DNA of 64,000 nucleotides from positions 62,001 to 126,000 of the forward strand of contig NZ_JACJOU010000007.1 of assembly GCF_014695725.1 (NCBI RefSeq). Reading direction: 5' to 3'. Position 1 is the first letter of the stretch. Each line of letters opens with the position of its first letter. Made by a program: the position numbers and the translations under genes. Below the pieces are notes generated by a model. That model worked only from the letters and a program-made list of their open reading frames with translations. It was not told where the DNA came from and searched no databases. The stretch comes from Microcoleus sp. FACHB-672 (GTDB taxonomy: Bacteria; Cyanobacteriota; Cyanobacteriia; Cyanobacteriales; Oscillatoriaceae). Positions 34,701-43,208 of the stretch are shown here, in pieces.

Positions 34701-36921
34701 AGGCAAATGCTGCATTTAGCGAATTCGTTTCTAGCGCTAACTCACCCAATAATGCCAATTCTGGCTCATTCGTTTGCGTTGAGTCATAGCCGATGAGTTT
34801 GAGTGTGCCATCAATCCCAAACTTAGCGCTGGTTCCGTCAAGCTTTAGCCCCAATCCAATTTGACTCAGCGTTGCTTTAAACTCACCATCGTCAATCAAA
34901 TTCCAATTGGTTTGAGCATCTGCTTCAAGATTGAGCTTGTCTCCTATTTGTAATTTTGCATCCAACTGTGTGATTTTCAGGTCATCGCGAAATAATTTGG
35001 AGATTATATCATCGCCATCTTGAAAGTCGAACTTTCCTGAAAAGTTGAATCCTTTTATAAACTGTTCATCCTTAGAATCATCATTGTAGTTTGCTGCAAT
35101 GAATTTTAAATCTTCAAATTCTAGACCTTTTAGCTCATCAAGACCCAAAAGGGACGCTAGGGATAAATTTTCAGCAACTTCATATTCCAGCTTGACATCG
35201 CTAGGGCTACCAAATTCTAAGCTGACACTGGCTGGATTTTCGCCGCCACCGATTTTAGCTGAAAGCGCTAATTCTTGTTTCCCATCCTCCCCAACTGAAT
35301 AGCCAAACTTGGGTTCTGCAAAGGTGAGCTTTGTATCCCCAAAAATACTTTTGAGCGCATCATTAATTGCGGTATCAATTGCATCAGCAGGAGTATTAAT
35401 ACTTGCAATCGTCTGTAAATCTATCGTTATCTGACCAGAAGATGCGATTGAGACTTCATTTTCAGATACAGAGAGATCAAATTTGCCAAGGTTCTTGAGG
35501 CTCGTTTCGATATCCGAGGCAAGCGTAACACCTGCCGCATTCGCGATGCTCGTGATGAAATTACCGACTGGAAAATCTTTGACGGAAATTTTATAATCAT
35601 TTGCACTAAATTCTATCGATGCCTCAAATTGGGTGTCTCCTTGGCCCATTTTTCCAGAAATAGACACACTCGTTTTATTATTCTCATCCACTTCATAGCT
35701 GAAGGCCAAGTCTGAGAGAATGAGTTGAGGTTCAAGTTTTCCGAGAAATCCTTTAACCGAGTCGTTCGTGATGAAATCAGCAAGATTAATCTCTTCATCT
35801 TCAGAGGTTTGAATTGAGATTTTATTCTCAGATAAAGAGAGATCAAATTTGCCAAGGCTTTCTAGATTTTTTTTGAGGTCAGGATCAAGAGAAACACCAG
35901 CCGAAGTGGTGGCTTGATTGAGAAATTCAGCAATTGAGAAATCTTTGACAGATAACTCGTATTCTGCAGTGACTGGGTCAGTAGGGTTTTTAATGATTAA
36001 GGACGGTTGACCACTGATGGGAATCGCAGGTAAATTGAGCTTGGCCAACTCAGCAAAGTCTTTTAATTCAAATCCTGCAACATCGGGAACTAAAGCATTT
36101 AAAGATAAATTGCTTCCCAAATAGGTGACTTGTAGGGTACCATCTGCAAGCTCAGCCGTTGCTGTTTTTGTCGTGTTGGGAGCCGCTTCTGTTTTATCGA
36201 ATGCCGTGAAGATATCTGTGAGGACTAATTGAGCTTCTGTTGAGATTTTGTTGGTGGTTAAGTAATTTTTTAATTCAGAATTTGAAGCAATATCAGCCAA
36301 AATAAAAGCATAATTTTCCATCAATTCTGGGGTGAAAGCAGAGGTAAAACTACTTTCTCCAAGGGTCAGTTCTAAGTTCCAGTCTCCTCCTAATGCAGGG
36401 GTGCCGGTTAAGTTAGCTGAGGCAGCAATATTTGCGCCGGTTAAAGCTTGTAGTTTGGAGAGAAACTCGATGCCGGCATCCCCTGCGGCGACTTGACAGC
36501 CATAAATAAACAAGCGAGGCGATACACTCGCAGTGGGAACAAACCACTGTTGCAGTTCTTCAGTATAGTAGCTGAGAGTATGAAGGCTGAGTTGGGCATT
36601 TCCCAAGTACAAACATCCGGGGGTACCGTGGGAAACAATATGAACAGTGGTAACTTGACCTCGATATTGCCTTAAGACCTCGCTAATTTGGGCAATACCG
36701 TCTTGATCAGGAGCGAGTACGACAACCTCGGTGCCGGGGACGACTCCCGCTCTCAGAGTGTCCCAGTTCTCAACCGCCGAATCAATAATCACAAGGCTGA
36801 TATTTTGTTGCGCCGGCACGTTTTGTGTAGGTTGCAAAGCAGTTGTCATGGTGAGGTTGGCTGTACTTGTCATAGCTGTATTTGTTCTGGTGTAAAGCTT
36901 TTCTAGTCTGTTTACTGTCAT
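28735..36921 (-). CDS. Giant DUF4347/Calx-beta/RTX protein with two embedded amino-acid-binding-like domains
   Basis: This is a 2728-residue, probably secreted, calcium-binding surface protein. DUF4347 lies at about 38-205 (VTTVHIVSHGTPGCLYLGNA, LFIYGCQVAAGDAG). Residues 205-1130 are repeated beta-rich segments (LGKFDLSLSENKISI and LGKFDLSVSENEVSI). Residues 1135-1195 contain FIDENGNFLLDAGEL and LDVDQDGKIDI, EF-hand-like loops. Calx-beta spans about 1443-1563, and RTX nonapeptides (GNDSLIGEAGDD) about 1577-1727. Two SBP_bac_3-like domains follow at about 1834-2148 and 2154-2478 (GRTIGVLEGSTSL / GRRIGVLEGATSL), then a second RTX block at about 2514-2654. RTX tails normally direct type I secretion; no signal peptide or secretion genes are adjacent. 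Start ATG at 36921 has AGGAAA upstream. Confidence 0.85.
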   Translation of the reverse strand: MTVNRLEKLYTRTNTAMTSTANLTMTTALQPTQNVPAQQNISLVIIDSAVENWDTLRAGVVPGTEVVVLAPDQDGIAQISEVLRQYRGQVTTVHIVSHGTPGCLYLGNAQLSLHTLSYYTEELQQWFVPTASVSPRLFIYGCQVAAGDAGIEFLSKLQALTGANIAASANLTGTPALGGDWNLELTLGESSFTSAFTPELMENYAFILADIASNSELKNYLTTNKISTEAQLVLTDIFTAFDKTEAAPNTTKTATAELADGTLQVTYLGSNLSLNALVPDVAGFELKDFAELAKLNLPAIPISGQPSLIIKNPTDPVTAEYELSVKDFSIAEFLNQATTSAGVSLDPDLKKNLESLGKFDLSLSENKISIQTSEDEEINLADFITNDSVKGFLGKLEPQLILSDLAFSYEVDENNKTSVSISGKMGQGDTQFEASIEFSANDYKISVKDFPVGNFITSIANAAGVTLASDIETSLKNLGKFDLSVSENEVSIASSGQITIDLQTIASINTPADAIDTAINDALKSIFGDTKLTFAEPKFGYSVGEDGKQELALSAKIGGGENPASVSLEFGSPSDVKLEYEVAENLSLASLLGLDELKGLEFEDLKFIAANYNDDSKDEQFIKGFNFSGKFDFQDGDDIISKLFRDDLKITQLDAKLQIGDKLNLEADAQTNWNLIDDGEFKATLSQIGLGLKLDGTSAKFGIDGTLKLIGYDSTQTNEPELALLGELALETNSLNAAFALSTDSNQGWTNPFGFKGTEIRNFGITAGIGATGLDNFGVRGDLKYGAIDIAAAFKVDFTDPDKTAVVLTLNQPVSLVGLITGPVSPFIFGEGASDNALTDAFELLDNVIDVQADSLTDEEDEDKDGDKQEKLPFIKFVPVEGIEIAGETLESGFGINAKVKAWDSEARLKIGADEKLEKFEGSLALKNIDLGFLKIAGADQNDDELNLNIVVDTTPNGSSYLEGDGRVDIFGFTVAKADFKVSETGFNIKDLDLNLFDVVAFDIDDLNINVDANNPENSSASGAAKLKVLGQELANASFSVDKNQFSINGGVGVSVLGYDIGVDVGLSLGENQNEIRFTANFGGEKFSTEYNLSELSSSISSISGWVSDWLYEQLSSVVNDVKDAVVEVFEEVTDWFGGFFNGPLAGATVFIDENGNFLLDAGELRTTSDNNGKYQFDEAEIATLDVDQDGKIDIQNPQIVSTGGIDTTTGLPATLPLISQISDTAKPTIATPLTTLKAVLFSQGITAEEVETLLKKISGLPLASLSQPLDKFDPYAAIGKDDSSAIDIASGHIKVMNLLLNTTSFLKAAQYEGTDSQVQVIVALGAVLQQVNAFDLSKSADVQQLLTQLSQKLNLSVTGEVTNAVAELVAQSNNLVDELVEQALGRSVSTVLPSINPIKKAVYSTLPAVTQQLVAGEITAQQSQTQLQELLNADTFLVQYALNEKRTVKVTSSPTLTEGDKNSQGQFVITLGEAAPSQGLKILYTLAGTATQGQDYSSKGGQFGEINIAPGATKGIIDLAVLDDTFSEMPESITLNLKYVGDGFALDPVYKTAVLQITDNDESSSANRQNGVQKTGTFGNDSLIGEAGDDNLSGSYGNDVLQGLAGNDQLIGGAGNDSLLGGEGSDTLEGNFGADALKGNAGNDVIAGGGDNDNLEGNEGNDQLHGNAGHDLVQGNDGNDLLEGGFGNDVLKGNKENDWLIGEAGQDILIGGEGIDLLNGGAGADVFYFSSPSQGGDLILDFDPTQGDKIQVFGTGFNTNSLADFSVLAGTLYFKEQELALIQNNGQTYNHFANLADIVEIVSEPTAQQAKATAEISTQVTPSAANPELVRNPETTILDDIIKRGQIKVSTNSPGANFDSEFARTLAAALFGDANKVEQIETPFTEAFTQVADGTVDLGYPRATHNLGGDATLNIDFSPLYFYDHQGVIVRKNSGIENVLGLKGRTIGVLEGSTSLSNLEHELKPQGVEFTSKSFATIEEAIAAYDRGEIDAFSIDSALIIENLSQLSNPDNHRLLDVEFSKEPIALALPENDSQWADVVRWVNYVPVQAEEFGINSQNIDELIAANTDENLNNDSSESIRRFLGIEDELGASLGLPNDFAVNVIKQVGNYGEIYERHFSGEDRDRNLLSTDGGLLYSPPFSGKPIEGTLVNNDNRNLLAEVLQRGVLKLGVPGNNPGFAVQQANGEFVGFDVDLGRAIAAGLFGDATKIDFQTQSLKDSFANTANGVVDVSAMGITQNLVRDASLGVDFSPTYLYTGQGILVRSNSGINVLPALNGRRIGVLEGATSLQNIQDSLSEFGATFIPVKFGTNDELFAAYDRGELDAVSTDLTILSARIPTLSNPEQHQILDEVISKEPLALITDENQSEWADVVRWVYNALVQAEEYGITSANIEEFITKNTDDNPANDSNSAIRQFLGIEGNIGEAIGLPKDFAVNVIKAVGNYGEMYERHFNSNVLRRDNNALADEFGLQYALPFTGASAQQTPTTDNTDTDDLDSVSGSEEGTFGTDGNDSLIGDRENNIIRGLQGNDYQAGNKGDDYLDGGEGEDSLYGGKGNDILKGSSGHDSLFGHKGNDSLDAGEGNDKLYGKKGNDYLNSGEGDDIVYAGKGNDILLGGNGDDSLVGHNGDDNLDGGAGNDILTGDNNSDDEGALRGVDRFVLQLNAGSDTITDFTNGQDLIVLAGGITFNQLTISAGSEATLIYAQNELLATLKGVDSTLINQQDFVTI

Positions 36922-38014
36922 GATTTCTGGTGTTTCCTAGCTACTTGTCTGCTCAAAGTCAGTGGCTGCTTAGGGAACACCCAACTCCACTCAGCTGATC
37001 GAGCATCGCTCAAGTAATCAGAGAAACCGGGTTTTTAGGATGACACAGGCGCAAAAAATGGTCGATAGAGGCAAACAAACCCGCTTGATGAAGCCTGAAA
37101 AGTGCGCGGGAGAGTTAAACACGTTGGGAACTCTATCGTGATTGCTGCTTTATTTGAATTCAAGGAGTGCACCTCTGCTAAACAACCTACTGAAGGTATG
37201 AGATAAGTTACCCTTTCCTCTTGAGGTGGGAGAAAGCCTTTGATTAAAAACGATCTGAGAGCCTAGCGAAATTTTCGTTCCAGAAAAGTTTGACGACTGT
37301 CAAGGCAATATTTCTATTTCTTGCCTAAAAATATAATGGGCTAGCGCCGGCAAGGCAGGTAAATAAATAGAGATGAGAGCTTAGGTAAATTTAGCTATTC
37401 CCTCCAGTGACACCTTCTATTCCTTTAGATAGATGACAGTATTTTTTTTAATATATGAGGGCAGCCTAAAGACTTCAACCGTAGAATTACGGTCATATCA
37501 ATTTCCTATGTCCTTTGATAGATGACAACTTATCTCTCTGAAACAGAAGAAAATCATCGTCTGATAAGTGCCATAGTAATTGCAGCCAAATTCTGCACCA
37601 CAATCGGCACAAAGCGCTGACGCGCCGCTCCACTATCGGTTTTTACGGAACCTCAGCTTGACGTTTCGTAACTTAAATTACTTTAAATACTTAAAATTTC
37701 TCTAATCGGCTCGCGTCCCAAGTCGCCAATTTACCTAAACATTTAGTGTGGGTTGGCTGTAGCGTAGCTGTCGATTCTGTTATCACTAGCTCTAGCAATA
37801 TCCTTTAATAAGGGTAATAAGGGGGATGTCCGCTGGTGATCCCTCAAAAAGCTAGGCATAGCATTTCAACGTAAAAACCTGCTCAGCGCTCAAAAAAAAT
37901 AGAGGCGCAGGGAATTGCGTCTCTATCAGGGATTTAAATTTTGTTAAAATTGTTCACTCGCTCGGTTAACACCGGCACCGCCGGCTTGATTGAGCAAAAA
38001 CATCAACCGGCAAG
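36922..38014. other. 1.1-kb intergenic region upstream of the giant RTX gene
   Basis: No convincing gene is seen on either strand. It contains an AGAAACCGGGTTTTT element at about 37022, similar to the stem at 28551. There is also a direct repeat, TCCTTTAGATAGATGACAGT (37421-37440) and TCCTTTGATAGATGACAAC (37511-37529), about 90 bp apart. The region must hold the promoter of the leftward giant gene; the direct repeats could be regulator sites but are far from its start. The end near 37960-38010 is downstream of the desaturase. Confidence 0.45.
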
Positions 38015-39061
38015 TTACTTGCTAGCGTGAAAATCCTTAAAGCTTCGATAACATTCATCCGGATCGTACAAGTGACATTGGTCAGTAATTTCTTTCATTA
38101 AAGACCAAGAAAACTGCTTTTCATTGAGATATTCTCCCCAATTTTCCTTAATGCTGCGATACGCTAACCGCAAATTGTAAGAAGGAATTGCTGTAGAAAT
38201 ATGATGGGGGACGTGAACGTTAATATCGTGACAGAAAAACTCAACCCAACGGGGGTAATCGCAGTGAACTGTCCCGGAAAGCTGAGCTTGCGCTTCATTC
38301 CACTCTTCAGCGGCGGTAAAGGGAATTTCTGGTGCTGTGTGGTGAACCAGCGTAAACGTACTCATCCAGAAATGATAAACCAACCAGGGTAATAGCCAAA
38401 ATTTAATAAATCCCCAGATGCCAGTAGTTGCGATCAGCACCGGGAACCCAATCGCTGCACCGACAAGCACCACCAACACAGATAGCTTGACCTGGGAACG
38501 CTGTTTGCCCTCAAATCTCGTCCAATCAAAGTGCATCGCTGCCCAGTGAATCACTGAGGCTAACCACCAAAGCCGGCCCCGCATCCGCCGATAGATCCAC
38601 TTGAGGGGGCTTCCTAAGCCGGCATAAACATCTTGTTGCCAAGGTTGCCACGCATTATCCTCATTTAACTTATTGGTGTGTTTGTGGTGGTAATTGTGCA
38701 GCAGCCGCCAGCTGTGGAACGGATAAATCAACGGCAAAAACATGATGTGCCCCACCAAATCGTTCACCCACCGGCGGTTCGCAAACGACCGATGGCCACA
38801 ATCATGCCCCACGACAAAAAAACCAGTGAGGGCGGTGCCGGTGAAAATCCAGGCTACCGGCAGGAGGAACCAGGGCGCAATGGCCAAACTTAAGTATCCC
38901 AAGCCAACCAATAACACATTAATCGTTAGGGTCAACCAAGCTTTGCGCCGGCTTTTCTGAAAGCATTCACGCGGCAGCGTCTTCAATATGTCTTTCAGTT
39001 TTAGATTCGATTCGGCGGGAACAGATAACAACTTATCAGGCTTAGCAATCGATGCAGTCAT
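38015..39061 (-). CDS. desA: Acyl-lipid delta-12 (omega-6) fatty acid desaturase
   Basis: The 348-residue membrane di-iron enzyme has three histidine boxes: HDCGH at 86-90, HNYHH at 122-126 and HVPHH near 283-287. Two pairs of hydrophobic helices lie between them. Spacing and context ([48 protein letters not shown]) match cyanobacterial DesA. DesA adds the second double bond to membrane-bound C18 acyl chains and supports growth in the cold. The DesC and DesB families differ in these boxes, but I separate DesA from DesB only on overall look. It is a single gene, with 362 bp of AT-rich spacer upstream where cold regulation would act. Confidence 0.88.
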   Translation of the reverse strand: MTASIAKPDKLLSVPAESNLKLKDILKTLPRECFQKSRRKAWLTLTINVLLVGLGYLSLAIAPWFLLPVAWIFTGTALTGFFVVGHDCGHRSFANRRWVNDLVGHIMFLPLIYPFHSWRLLHNYHHKHTNKLNEDNAWQPWQQDVYAGLGSPLKWIYRRMRGRLWWLASVIHWAAMHFDWTRFEGKQRSQVKLSVLVVLVGAAIGFPVLIATTGIWGFIKFWLLPWLVYHFWMSTFTLVHHTAPEIPFTAAEEWNEAQAQLSGTVHCDYPRWVEFFCHDINVHVPHHISTAIPSYNLRLAYRSIKENWGEYLNEKQFSWSLMKEITDQCHLYDPDECYRSFKDFHASK

Positions 39062-39423
39062 GAATCAATTAATCTTCTCTAGGTGCTAGTCAAGCAAGAA
39101 ATCAGTCGTTTCATTTTAAAAACCTGCTAGAGATACCTCATTAGCAGGCAATGCAACTGTATGGATTTTACAGTTGAGCAAGTGTTGAACCAACCCAGGC
39201 CGTAAAAACAGCACTGCCGATTCCAAAACCTCAACTTTTATACCATAATCTTGCGGCTTACCAGAGAATTTAACACTACAGGCGATTTTTTGCCTAACTT
39301 TTGAGATCGGACTTCCCTACTTTTCAGCCGGCCTCCACCATAATTAATTGGGAATTTAGAGTGTCGGCTTTAAATTAAAACGCATCATTTATCGCAGGTT
39401 TTCGCTTCACTTCTCAGAATGTT
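39062..39423. other. Spacer upstream of desA
   Basis: The 362-bp region lies between the desA start and the end of the GGDEF/EAL gene, both on the minus strand. It is AT-rich with no open frame. It should contain the desA promoter and 5' UTR; no recognisable element is seen beyond that. Confidence 0.35.
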
Positions 39424-42400
39424 CTAAGCCAGCGGAATCCCAGACAGCAGCAACGCCTTTGCCGTTTCACTATCCACCGGCCTAGAAAAAAAGTATCCTT
39501 GGGCGTATTCGCATTCTAGAGCTTGCAGTTGAGCCAGTTGTTGCGCTGTTTCCACCCCCTCAGCAATCGCATCCATGCCCAGAGAGTGCGCCAAGGTGAT
39601 AATGGTCTGAATTATCTCACAATGCTCCCCATTCGCTGCTATCTCGTTCACAAACGAGCGGTCAATCTTCAACGTATCAATTGGCAACTGATGCAGACGT
39701 GCCAAAGAAGAGTAGCCGGTGCCAAAGTCATCAATTGACAGTTGAATTCCCAACGCTTTTAGTTGATCTAGCATTGCGAGTTCAGCGGCGGTATTTTTCA
39801 TGATCGCACTTTCAGTCAGCTCTAGCTTCACATTGCGCCCATCAACACCGCTGTGCCGCAGAATCCAGTCAAGCCGCTCAATCATCCCCAACTGCTCTAA
39901 CTGGAGAACCGACAAATTCACACTCATCGTCAGTGGCATTAGGGTGGGTAATTCCTGCTGCCAAACGCCCAGTTGCCGGCACGCTTCTAGCAGTACCCAC
40001 CGATCAATCAGGCCGATCAGTCCGGTTTCTTCTGCTAGGGGAATAAACGTACAGGGCGAAATCATGCCGCGTTGGGGGTGAAACCACCGTACCAGCGCCT
40101 CAAAACCCGTAATCTTGCCGGTGGAGAGGGAAACAATGGGCTGATAGTAGACACGCAGTTGCCGGCGTTCAATGGCGCGTTGTAAATCTGTCTCTAATAG
40201 CAAGCGTTCTAAGGCATCGGCTTGCATAACAGGATCGAAGACAACATAATGCGCCTGATTCTGCATTTTGGCTTGGTGCATGGCGGTATCGGCGTCGCGC
40301 AGGACATCCTCTGGCCGGCTATAACCGGCTTCGCTAACTGCCACACCAATACTGGTGGTTGTGTACACCTCATGCCCATCAACGTCAAACGGCAAACTTA
40401 ACTGCTGGTGGATCTTTTCAGCAATGCGTGTGGCATCGTTAATGTCTTGAATATTTTCAAGCAAAAGGGCAAACTCATCTGTTCCCAGTCGCGCCACCAT
40501 ATCTGTGGGGGACAGGCAAGCTTTCAGCCGGCGAGACATGATAATCAGTAACTGTTCAGCAACTCTGTGTCCCAGGCTGTGTTTAATAAACTTAAAGCGA
40601 TTCAAGTCTAAATACAGCACTGCAAAAAAGCGGGTATTGCCGTCGCTTCTTTCTGCAATCAACTGCTGTAGACGCTGCAAAAATAAAGTTCGGTTCGGTA
40701 AGCTTGTCAGTGAATCGTAAAACGCACAGCGCCGCAGTTGTTCTTCCGCCTGCACGCGGTTGGTTACGTCTATGCCAATGGCCCACGTCGCCCAACCAGG
40801 AACCGGGAATTGCTGGGAAATGTTATACCAAGCAACCGTCTTGACACTGCCATCTTTGCAATTGAGTTGCCATTCCCAATCTCGGCAATTGTTCCAGTGA
40901 ATATCTCGCTGGCTCAGCATCTGTTTGCGATAAGCTGCATCAGGAATGATGAGTTCAATCGCTTGGGGATTACCGACCATTTCCTGCGCCCCAAAGCCGG
41001 TGACTCTCTCGCACTCTTGATTCCAAACAATAACGTTTTTTTCTGCGTCTAAGGCGCACATCATCACCGGCATATTCTCAATCACGCTACGCAAGCGCTC
41101 TTGCAGTTGTTTCGTTTGTTCATACAACTGAGCATTGAAAATCGCCATCGCGCAACGTTCGCCGGTGACTTCTAGCAGATGAGTCTCACGCTCATTGTAG
41201 GGATGAATTTTCAACCAATCTACATGAAGAACGCCCACCAGGGTGTCGTTACGCTTCAGTGGGACGCCTAACATGGTGCGAATGCCCATGTCTTTGAGAA
41301 GCTGACTGCTTACATGGGGTTCTGTTTGCGCGTCTTCTACATAAAGCGGTTGCATGGTTGCGGCAATGGTGCCGGCAAACCCCTCTCCGATGGCAACACT
41401 GAAGCCGGCGCTGACTTCTTCTTCAATTCCGATGCTAGCGCGGACGTACAGGTGATCATTTTCTTTTAACAGAAAGACGGCTGTATCAGCCTGCATCACC
41501 TCCAGAATGCGTCTGAGCAGCACATCTAGCAGTTCTTCAAGATCCAAGGTGCTGATCCCATTGGCGGTGACAGCGCTCAGAGCGGCCAATTCTTGGGCTT
41601 CTCGTTGGAGTTGGGCGATTAACTGTTCCTGCTGCCGCTCTAGGCGCTTGCGAGCTGTGATATCAGTAATCATACTGATCGCTCCAATAAAATTATCCGT
41701 AGTATCACGCAGGGGCGACATAAAGATACTGATGTCAATATCCGTACCGTCTTGCCGGCTCCACTGTGTTTCTAGCCCCGTAAATGTCCCTCCGTATCTC
41801 AAAATACTAACAAATTCTTGGACTTCCCTAGGCTTGTTTTCGCCAACCCTATCGAGAAACTGTCCCTTCATTTGTTGTTCACTCCAGCCAAACATTTTTT
41901 CGGCAGCCGGATTCCACAGTTGAACATTGCCATCAGAATCAATGATATTGATCGCAACCGACGCGGATTGAATTAATGTCTGTAGAGTTTGTTCGGTTCG
42001 GTGTAAAGTCTCCTCTAATTGTTTGCGCTCAGTGATGTCTTGCCAGATGCCAATCGAACCGATGGCGTTACCTTGCGGGTTGCGATAAACCTCTTTTTTG
42101 ACAAAATAGGTGTGGCTACTGCCGTTTGCGGTGATTGTTTCTTCGCTCGTTTGAGTTTTGCCGGCACTGATGATGTTGCGTTCAATCTCTTGATTTTTCT
42201 CAGGGATTGCCGGCGAAAGTAGCGCTGTATCATCTTGTCCAATAATTTTCTCTGCCGGTTTTCCCAAAATGCCAGCGGCAGCAGCGTTAACGATGGCATA
42301 GTGTCCTTGCAGATTTTTCACGAAGATGGCATCTGTTGAGCCTTCCACGAGCGCATCTAAAAGACTTTGGTTTTCTTGCATTAATTGCCAACTTTGACGC

Positions 42401-42687
42401 ATTAAGACGTAAAGAAGTCCACTGCTGATCGGTATAAATGCCCAGTCTTTAACCGTTTGCAAATAGGTGGCAGTCGTTAAGTCTGTTCTCCAAAGCTTAA
42501 GCAGCAGCTCGGAAAAAAGCAGCCAAACACTGCTTAAGAAGGCGTAGCTTAATACTATGCGAGCCAAATGTTGTGAGGGGTTGCGTTCGCGTTTCATAAT
42601 TGATCCATCCAATTCGCGTCGCCTTTTTCTATTGCCATTTGCCGTGTGTTTTGCCCCAGACTTTCTATGATTTATGCCAGCCATCAA
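39424..42687 (-). CDS. Membrane PAS-PAS-GAF-PAS-GGDEF-EAL cyclic-di-GMP protein
   Basis: The 1087-residue product has two transmembrane helices near 45-65 and 80-100 with almost no periplasmic loop. PAS domains lie near 115-235, 245-360 and 545-665, with a GAF domain near 385-540. The GGDEF domain (SLTSLPNRTLFLQRL...) has a signature reading RLGTDEF instead of GGDEF. The C-terminal EAL domain has GFEALVRWF and SIDDFGTGYSSLARL intact. It most likely breaks down c-di-GMP, with the altered GGDEF acting as a GTP sensor or weak cyclase. Met31 (42597) is an alternative start that removes a very basic leader. It is monocistronic. Confidence 0.88.
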   Translation of the reverse strand: MMAGINHRKSGAKHTANGNRKRRRELDGSIMKRERNPSQHLARIVLSYAFLSSVWLLFSELLLKLWRTDLTTATYLQTVKDWAFIPISSGLLYVLMRQSWQLMQENQSLLDALVEGSTDAIFVKNLQGHYAIVNAAAAGILGKPAEKIIGQDDTALLSPAIPEKNQEIERNIISAGKTQTSEETITANGSSHTYFVKKEVYRNPQGNAIGSIGIWQDITERKQLEETLHRTEQTLQTLIQSASVAINIIDSDGNVQLWNPAAEKMFGWSEQQMKGQFLDRVGENKPREVQEFVSILRYGGTFTGLETQWSRQDGTDIDISIFMSPLRDTTDNFIGAISMITDITARKRLERQQEQLIAQLQREAQELAALSAVTANGISTLDLEELLDVLLRRILEVMQADTAVFLLKENDHLYVRASIGIEEEVSAGFSVAIGEGFAGTIAATMQPLYVEDAQTEPHVSSQLLKDMGIRTMLGVPLKRNDTLVGVLHVDWLKIHPYNERETHLLEVTGERCAMAIFNAQLYEQTKQLQERLRSVIENMPVMMCALDAEKNVIVWNQECERVTGFGAQEMVGNPQAIELIIPDAAYRKQMLSQRDIHWNNCRDWEWQLNCKDGSVKTVAWYNISQQFPVPGWATWAIGIDVTNRVQAEEQLRRCAFYDSLTSLPNRTLFLQRLQQLIAERSDGNTRFFAVLYLDLNRFKFIKHSLGHRVAEQLLIIMSRRLKACLSPTDMVARLGTDEFALLLENIQDINDATRIAEKIHQQLSLPFDVDGHEVYTTTSIGVAVSEAGYSRPEDVLRDADTAMHQAKMQNQAHYVVFDPVMQADALERLLLETDLQRAIERRQLRVYYQPIVSLSTGKITGFEALVRWFHPQRGMISPCTFIPLAEETGLIGLIDRWVLLEACRQLGVWQQELPTLMPLTMSVNLSVLQLEQLGMIERLDWILRHSGVDGRNVKLELTESAIMKNTAAELAMLDQLKALGIQLSIDDFGTGYSSLARLHQLPIDTLKIDRSFVNEIAANGEHCEIIQTIITLAHSLGMDAIAEGVETAQQLAQLQALECEYAQGYFFSRPVDSETAKALLLSGIPLA

Positions 42688-42900
42688 CGACTTGCTAAAA
42701 CCTAATATTTTTTAGCTATTTTACTAACATTCAGACAGATGTAGCTAGAGAAAATCTACAGATTTTTGAGCTTTTGTTAGTCAGTGAAAGTACGAACATC
42801 CACAAAATTTAATAAAAAGATGGCGGACACGATTTTTATTTTGAGAGATTGTCTTTGGAGTTATGGCCATGAGAAATCGTAAACTTAAGTAAAGTGTCTC

Positions 42901-42987
42901 TTATCCTCGCGTGCCGAAGAAAATTGCCGCCAGAATAATTAAGCTCAAGAGTGTCATCGGCACCGACAACTCAACTAAATCAACCAT
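42901..42987 (-). CDS. Candidate 28-residue single-helix membrane peptide
   Basis: ATG at 42987 opens a short frame that reads MVDLVELSVPMTLLSLIILA then AIFFGTRG and stops at 42901. It is one membrane-length hydrophobic helix with an acidic N-terminus and a basic end, the layout of small thylakoid subunits. I cannot match it to any known Psb, Psa, Pet or Ndh small subunit. No strong Shine-Dalgarno is visible. It fills part of the 520-bp gap between two divergent genes; the rest of that gap (42988-43208) is AT-rich and holds nothing else that I recognise. Confidence 0.4.
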   Translation of the reverse strand: MVDLVELSVPMTLLSLIILAAIFFGTRG

Positions 42988-43208
42988 TTCATTGATTTTG
43001 CTCTGAATAAAGGTTTTTACTTTTAAAATTTAATTTTATATTTACAGATTGTCAACAATAATTTATAAAAGATGGAATTAAGGGCTAAAATACAAATGAG
43101 AAATATTACTTATAAGCCGAGTTGCAAAAAGCTGAAATCCTCTCAAGTTATGGGTTTGAGCTGTAAAAAGTCTATTCAAAATCACCAGCGTATAATCCAC
43201 AACTGATT

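Noticed and set aside
28844-36906. Many open frames antisense to the giant RTX gene
   Set aside because: They follow the repeat structure of the coding strand, lack ribosome sites and have biased Ser/Pro/Thr content typical of shadows.
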